From positions 1 to 7,265 of the forward strand of contig JAIRSV010000019.1 of assembly GCA_031255275.1 (NCBI GenBank): a DNA stretch of 7,265 bases. The letters are read 5' to 3'. The translations under genes and the position numbers were made by a program. Source of the stretch: Proteiniphilum sp. GTDB lineage: Bacteria; Bacteroidota; Bacteroidia; Bacteroidales; Dysgonomonadaceae. Each line of letters opens with the position of its first letter. Within the stretch, counting starts at the first letter, position 1. Positions 6,985 to 7,265 of the stretch are shown piece after piece. The notes beneath the pieces are model-generated. The model ran no database searches, was not told the origin of the DNA, and was given only the letters and a program-made list of their open reading frames with translations.

Positions 6985-7014
6985 GGAGAAGCGGAAAAGC
7001 GGAGAAGCGGAAAA
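6985..7014. repeat. Short direct repeat GGAGAAGCGGAAAA
   Basis: The 14-mer occurs at 6985-6998 and 7001-7014, two bases apart. Seen finely it is an 8-bp period (GAAGCGGA, AAAGCGGA, GAAGCGGA). It lies immediately after the tRNA terminator, in a stretch without a gene. Confidence 0.85.
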
Positions 7015-7019
7015 AACCA

Positions 7020-7070
7020 GCTCGGGGAGCGCCGGAGCGGCAAAGGGCGGGAGCACCCGCCCCGACGAGC
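7020..7070. repeat. G/C-rich nested hairpin
   Basis: GGGCGGG (7045-7051) and CCCGCCC (7056-7062) form a perfect 7-bp stem with loop AGCA. Outside it, GCTCG (7020-7024) can pair with CGAGC (7066-7070), enclosing the inner hairpin. No T run follows on either strand, so it does not look like a terminator. Confidence 0.7.
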
Positions 7071-7080
7071 GATAAAGAAA

Positions 7081-7107
7081 ACAGGGCAAGGCTATGCCTT
7101 GCCCTGT
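7081..7107. repeat. Perfect 12-bp inverted repeat with a 3-base loop
   Basis: ACAGGGCAAGGC (7081-7092) and GCCTTGCCCTGT (7096-7107) are perfect reverse complements separated by TAT. The following bases are A/T-rich (ACATTATATATAT) but contain no T run, so termination is doubtful. It resembles a REP-type palindromic unit or a small structured RNA element. Confidence 0.92.
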
Positions 7108-7122
7108 ACATTATATATATGG

Positions 7123-7139
7123 CCGTCGCGTAGCGACGG
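7123..7139. repeat. 7-bp inverted repeat CCGTCGC/GCGACGG
   Basis: The arms at 7123-7129 and 7133-7139 are perfect complements around GTA. It sits 15 bases after the 12-bp inverted repeat and directly before the 9-bp tandem repeat. Confidence 0.9.
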
Positions 7140-7142
7140 TAT

Positions 7143-7186
7143 AATCATGTAAATCATGTAAATCACGTAAATCAAAAGAATCACAG
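7143..7186. repeat. 9-bp tandem repeat AATCATGTA
   Basis: Two identical units AATCATGTA (7143-7151, 7152-7160) are followed by AATCACGTA (7161-7169) and two decayed copies starting AATCA (7170-7178 and 7179-7186). It is part of the gene-free repeat block at the right end of the window. Confidence 0.88.
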
Positions 7187-7236
7187 TGCAGACAATTAGT
7201 AAAGAAATCCGCTCCCATAGCGCGATAGCGCAAGCT

Positions 7237-7252
7237 CCCCTCTTGAGAGGGG
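7237..7252. repeat. Inverted repeat near the right edge
   Basis: CCCCTC (7237-7242) and GAGGGG (7247-7252) are complementary around TTGA. G-rich GGTTGGGGGTGTGT runs on to the window end, so the element probably continues outside. Just upstream, ATAGCGC is repeated (7217-7223 and 7225-7231). Confidence 0.7.
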
Positions 7253-7265
7253 GTTGGGGGTGTGT

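Noticed and set aside
6874..7089. A 71-codon minus-strand frame
   Set aside because: It overlaps the tRNA gene antisense, and its end (GGYDPPTS) is the usual false translation of a tRNA sequence.
6835..7265. Integrated element with attachment sites at the tRNA 3' end
   Set aside because: No integrase gene and no second copy of the tRNA 3' end were seen in the window.

Overview
This window looks like chromosomal DNA from a member of the Bacteroidales (Bacteroides or Parabacteroides type). Two things point there. The upstream regions carry TAnnTTTG-type -7 boxes, the signature of the Bacteroidetes primary sigma factor, and have little or no Shine-Dalgarno sequence. The 661-residue fusion of a NagB-like domain to a LmbE-like domain is also a protein I associate with this order. 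The species cannot be fixed from the sequence alone.

Layout. Positions 1-574 hold no convincing gene. They contain a 42-bp minisatellite (180-461) built from two alternating unit types, then a possible weak terminator for the minus-strand genes. Three protein genes follow, all on the minus strand, so they are read from right to left: mutS2 (6666-4261), a POT/PTR2-type 12-helix transporter (4141-2732) and the NagB-like/LmbE-like fusion (2560-575). The gaps between them are 119 and 171 bp. The transporter has its own -7 box; the fusion gene has none that I can see and may be read through from the transporter. From 6667 to 6834 a divergent promoter region serves mutS2 to the left and an elongator tRNA-Met (CAT) to the right. 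The tRNA ends in a strong intrinsic terminator. The last 290 bases (6978-7265) hold no gene but are dense in hairpins and short tandem repeats.

How the genes may work together. MutS2 is a housekeeping ATPase acting on recombination intermediates or stalled ribosomes and has no evident link to its neighbours. The transporter and the fusion protein may form a small module for uptake and processing of peptides or amino-sugar compounds; this rests on adjacency only.

Most notable observations. In the NagB-like half of the fusion, all four catalytic positions of glucosamine-6-phosphate deaminase are replaced, while phosphate-binding residues and the zinc site of the LmbE-like half are kept. The usual annotation 'glucosamine-6-phosphate deaminase' is therefore probably wrong. 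Other points are the mosaic minisatellite, an unusual T-loop in the tRNA, and the composite hairpin/repeat block at the right end. I did not find a clearly new multi-gene system.
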